15,520 nt of DNA from Hyphomicrobiales bacterium (GTDB lineage Bacteria > Pseudomonadota > Alphaproteobacteria > Rhizobiales > Xanthobacteraceae). Location of the stretch: contig JAPLPC010000159.1 of assembly GCA_026400425.1 (NCBI GenBank), positions 1-15,520 of the forward strand, read 5' to 3'. Position 1 is the stretch's first letter, and every line of letters starts with the position of its first letter. This document shows positions 12,643 through 15,520 of this stretch, one piece after another. The notes under the pieces are model-generated. The model did not search any database. It was given only the letters and a program-made list of their open reading frames with translations, and had not been told where the DNA came from. Position numbers and translations under genes: made by a program.

Positions 12643-15520
12643 TCATCGTCGCTCGGCCATGGCGTCTGCTACAATGGCCGTAAAAGTATCCAGGATATTT
12701 ACGCGCTCCTCCGCTGAGCCAGGTCGTCGGTAGATCAGCCGCCCATCTTTCCATTCAAGTTTGTCATCGCCGTCCAAACGCTTCGGTAGCAGATCAGCTT
12801 GCCCCTCGGCGAACGATGCTGCCAGGGATTTCGGCCCTGCATCGATACCCGTGATGCCGAGTCTCATGCAGGCGATCTGACATCGCAACAGTCCGAAAAG
12901 ATCTCGCGCTTGCTGCGGCAACTCGCCGAAGCGTTCTTCGATCTCGTCTTCGAGTTCTTCCAGTTGGCCCGTGCTGCTGCACCGGAAAAGGCGCGCGTAG
13001 AGTTCGAGCCGAAGGGCGCTGTCCTTGACATAGGTGGCAGGCAGCAGCGTCGGGATGTCGAGCCGAACCTCCGGTCGCCTGTCGAGGAACTGCTCCAGAT
13101 TCTCGCGGCGAAGGGCCCGATCGACCAACTGTGCCGACAGATCCGAGCCGAGCAGCTGGATATGTCCGCTTTGCTTGTCAGACAACAGATCGCCGCCGCC
13201 GCGTAGATCCATGTCACCCGCACTGATGAGAAATCCTGCGCCCTGATTAGTCAGCTTCTGCAACGTCGCGAGTCGTTTCGCCGCGGCGCCGGAGGGTGCG
13301 GCTTCGGGGTCGGAGAGAAACAGCGCGAACGATCGCGTGCTCCGGCGACCGACGCGACCGCGCAATTGGTGCAATTGGGCCAGGCCGAATTTCTCCGGCC
13401 GCCAGACGATGATGGTATTCGCGCGCGGCAGATCGAGCCCGCTCTCGATGATGTTCGTCGCCAGCAGGATATCCGCCTGGCCGGCGGCGAAATGCATCAT
13501 CGCGGCGTCGATCTCTGCCGCCGGCATCTTGCCATGCAGGGCAATGACGCGGAGTTCAGGTGCCAGGTTTTGCAATCGCTTCGCCATCGGTTCAATGTCT
13601 TCGATGCGAGGGCACACCAGAAAACTCTGACCGCGACGGCGATGTTCGCGACGCAGCGCCGCCGCCACCGATGCCTCGTGGAACGGCTCGATGATGGTCT
13701 TCACCGGCATCCGCCGCACCGGCGCCGTGGCGATGATGCTGAGCGAGCGCAGTCCAGCGCGAACCTCACCCAGCGTCCTGGGAATCGGGGTGGCCGTCAT
13801 CGTCAAGCAATTCAAGCCATCCGCCAGCGCGGCGAGTTTCGCCTTATGCGCCGTCCCGAAGTGTTGTTCTTCGTCGATGACAAGAAGGCCGAGATCTTTG
13901 AAACCGACGCCTTTTGCAGCGAGCGCCTGGGTTCCGATGACGACAGACAGTGATCCATCGGCCAGTTTGTTTTTGACGGCTCTGGATTCGGCTGCGGATG
14001 CGAAGCGTGACAGCAATCCGACCTCAATGCCGAACGGCGCGAAACGCTGACGGAACGTGTCGAAATGCTGCTGAGCCAGCACCGTGGTCGGCACTGAAAT
14101 GGCCGCCTGCTTGCCGGCGAACACCGCCGCCGCCGCTGCGCGAAGAGCCACCTCCGTCTTTCCGAATCCAACGTCGCCGCAGACCAGCCGATCCATCGGC
14201 CGGTCCGATGCGAGATCTTTCAGCACATCCGAGATCGCGCGTGCTTGATCCGATGTGAGCGCGTAGTCGAAGCCTGCGACGAATGTCTCATAATGGCCGA
14301 CTGCCGGCACGATGGGGGCTACCTTGAGCCGATCGCGTGCGGCAACACGCTGGGCGATATGCGCCGCCGTCGCTGCGATATCGGCTTCGGCGCGCGCGCG
14401 TCGTTCCGGCCAGGAACTGCCGTCGGCTTTGTCCAGCGAGACCCCGTCCGAGTCCGATGAATAGCGCCAGATCGCCCTCAATTCAGAGAGCGGCAGCAGA
14501 GCATTGTCATCGTCGGCAAATTCGAGCCGGATCATCTCGGCATCCGCGGCTCCAGCGGCGGACACCACCGTGAGATCGCGTAGAATCGCCATACCGCGAT
14601 TCATGTGAATGACGACATCCCCCTCCGACAGAATGCGACCGCCGATGTCTTTCCGAATGCCGACTGCCATGACGTCTTGATGCATCGCTTGGCTGCCGAG
14701 CAGATCGGCAGCGGCGACGACGATGGCGCCATCTTCCGATTCAAAGCCGTGATCGAGATCGACGAGGAGAGCCACCGGGCGGCCAGGCTGTGCCCGTTCG
14801 ACCGCCTCCGTCCAGTTCGCGCACGGCGTGCTGCGAATGCCCGCCCTTCGATCCATCGCTCGCAGATCGCGGCTCGTCGCGGCCGCGAAGATCACCGAAC
14901 GTCCGCGCTGCTGTTGCTCGCTGAGAAACCTGCGAAACGATCGCGCCGGTGATGCGTCTTTGAAGAACGTCGGCGTATCCATGTTCGGCGTCGCCGGCAG
15001 AATGACCGACCCGCCGGCCGCGACGTGTCGCTCCCATTCACTGCGGGTCAGACCAAGCGAATGCTTGCTGCGATCATTCCGATTGGACCATCGTCGCGCC
15101 TGCGCTTCGACCCCGCGCTCGACGACGATTTGCGTCGTCGAACAATAGTCAAATACTGTTGCGGTGGCGCAACGCCGGCCGCGCCTATGAGGCGCTTCGT
15201 CGCCAGCTGCTTCGTTTTCGTGAACGACGTCGATGATCACAGCGTCGCGCGGGGCGAGATCGCGTTGATCCTTAAGATCATAGACGTAAATGTCAGAGAT
15301 CCGGCCTGCCTCGTAGCCGATCCGAACCGGCTGCAGAGCGCCAGCCGGAAACACTTCCAGGGCTTGACCGAGAAAGATCGCGGTGCCCGGTGCTTCGATC
15401 CGCTCGTCGAGCAGATAGCCGCCACCGACCAGAAAGGAGCGTACCTCGTCCTCGGCGAACACACCTCCGCTCTCCAGACGCAGCGCGGCGTTCAGCATGG
15501 CGTCGGGCGGCGGCACGCGC
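12643..15520 (-). CDS. Mfd-like helicase, probable Mfd paralogue (5' end outside window)
   Basis: The visible 957 residues (numbered from the GTG at 15516) match transcription-repair coupling factor, the ATPase that strips stalled RNA polymerase from damaged DNA and recruits repair. The first about 330 residues resemble the UvrB-like N-terminal module (VFPAGALQPVRIGYEAGRIS). A CarD-like polymerase-interaction stretch follows (SEGDVVIHMNRGMAILRDL). The RecG/Mfd motor comes next: Walker A GDVGFGKTE with Lys453, IDEEQHFG starting at Asp548, TMTATPIPRTL, ATNIIESGLDLP and QLRGRVGR. A Mfd-type C-terminal domain (GELPQQARDLFGLLRCQ) ends it. The N-terminal end looks truncated because homologous sequence should extend before the first visible codon; the frame stays open to the window edge. 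Sequence is more divergent from alphaproteobacterial Mfd than expected for the main copy, so I infer a second, shorter paralogue. Confidence 0.85.
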   Translation of the reverse strand, partial: RVPPPDAMLNAALRLESGGVFAEDEVRSFLVGGGYLLDERIEAPGTAIFLGQALEVFPAGALQPVRIGYEAGRISDIYVYDLKDQRDLAPRDAVIIDVVHENEAAGDEAPHRRGRRCATATVFDYCSTTQIVVERGVEAQARRWSNRNDRSKHSLGLTRSEWERHVAAGGSVILPATPNMDTPTFFKDASPARSFRRFLSEQQQRGRSVIFAAATSRDLRAMDRRAGIRSTPCANWTEAVERAQPGRPVALLVDLDHGFESEDGAIVVAAADLLGSQAMHQDVMAVGIRKDIGGRILSEGDVVIHMNRGMAILRDLTVVSAAGAADAEMIRLEFADDDNALLPLSELRAIWRYSSDSDGVSLDKADGSSWPERRARAEADIAATAAHIAQRVAARDRLKVAPIVPAVGHYETFVAGFDYALTSDQARAISDVLKDLASDRPMDRLVCGDVGFGKTEVALRAAAAAVFAGKQAAISVPTTVLAQQHFDTFRQRFAPFGIEVGLLSRFASAAESRAVKNKLADGSLSVVIGTQALAAKGVGFKDLGLLVIDEEQHFGTAHKAKLAALADGLNCLTMTATPIPRTLGEVRAGLRSLSIIATAPVRRMPVKTIIEPFHEASVAAALRREHRRRGQSFLVCPRIEDIEPMAKRLQNLAPELRVIALHGKMPAAEIDAAMMHFAAGQADILLATNIIESGLDLPRANTIIVWRPEKFGLAQLHQLRGRVGRRSTRSFALFLSDPEAAPSGAAAKRLATLQKLTNQGAGFLISAGDMDLRGGGDLLSDKQSGHIQLLGSDLSAQLVDRALRRENLEQFLDRRPEVRLDIPTLLPATYVKDSALRLELYARLFRCSSTGQLEELEDEIEERFGELPQQARDLFGLLRCQIACMRLGITGIDAGPKSLAASFAEGQADLLPKRLDGDDKLEWKDGRLIYRRPGSAEERVNILDTFTAIVADAMAERR

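Noticed and set aside
1..15520. Defence systems, CRISPR arrays, insertion sequences, integrase genes and tRNAs.
   Set aside because: No repeat-spacer pattern, transposase or integrase motif, terminal inverted repeats or tRNA-like cloverleaf was recognised in either strand by eye; a tool-based search was not possible.

Overview
The window is chromosomal DNA from a GC-rich alphaproteobacterium, most likely of the Bradyrhizobium / Rhodopseudomonas / Afipia / Tardiphaga group. This is inferred from protein style (an AI-2E transporter with a long tail, a second Mfd-like helicase, DUF892, DUF4142, DUF2934, DUF3072 and DUF2188 proteins) and from GGAAC-type promoters of the alphaproteobacterial EcfG general-stress sigma factor. 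I see no IS element, phage gene, tRNA, rRNA, CRISPR array or known defence system. The genes are short, tightly packed and often in divergent or convergent pairs.

Layout. (1) 1-3590, minus strand: the N-terminal two thirds of glycogen debranching enzyme GlgX (cut by the window start), then an AI-2E-family membrane permease with an unusual soluble C-terminal half. (2) 3681-4904: a 52-aa minus-strand protein, a 333-bp gap holding a possible short stress-induced RNA, then a plus-strand MOSC-domain protein. (3) 4913-6591, minus: an FAD/NAD(P)-binding oxidoreductase split by a frame change near its C-terminus. (4) 6749-7544: three very small genes (DUF2934, a 45-aa protein, DUF3072). (5) 7564-8913, minus: a three-gene operon of a 74-aa one-helix membrane protein, a conserved 114-aa protein and exonuclease III (xthA). 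(6) 9062-10491: a DUF892 (YciE-like) ferritin-fold protein facing a short-chain dehydrogenase, separated by a strong hairpin terminator. (7) 10681-11606, plus: an exported DUF4142 protein, a DUF2188-like protein and a 49-aa membrane protein in one operon, ending at a second hairpin terminator. (8) 11689-12314: a 99-aa and a 60-aa protein, divergent. (9) 12325-15520, minus: a SemiSWEET sugar transporter downstream of a large Mfd/RecG-type helicase whose start lies beyond the window.

How it fits together. Nine intergenic sites match GGAAC-N18-TT, and a tenth is close (GGAAC-N16-CGTC). Each is oriented toward a gene start or, in one case, toward an apparent leader RNA. One, ahead of the DUF892 gene, is the full EcfG consensus GGAAC-N16-CGTT. 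The simplest reading is that much of the window is a general-stress-response neighbourhood covering glycogen turnover, DNA repair, ferritin-fold proteins, redox enzymes and many small proteins of unknown role. The regulators themselves (EcfG, NepR, PhyR) are not in the window. The promoter assignments rest on motif reading only. The most unusual individual observations are the back-to-back stress promoters at 10594-10646, the split oxidoreductase, the possible terminated leader RNA at 3856-4019, and the Mfd paralogue.
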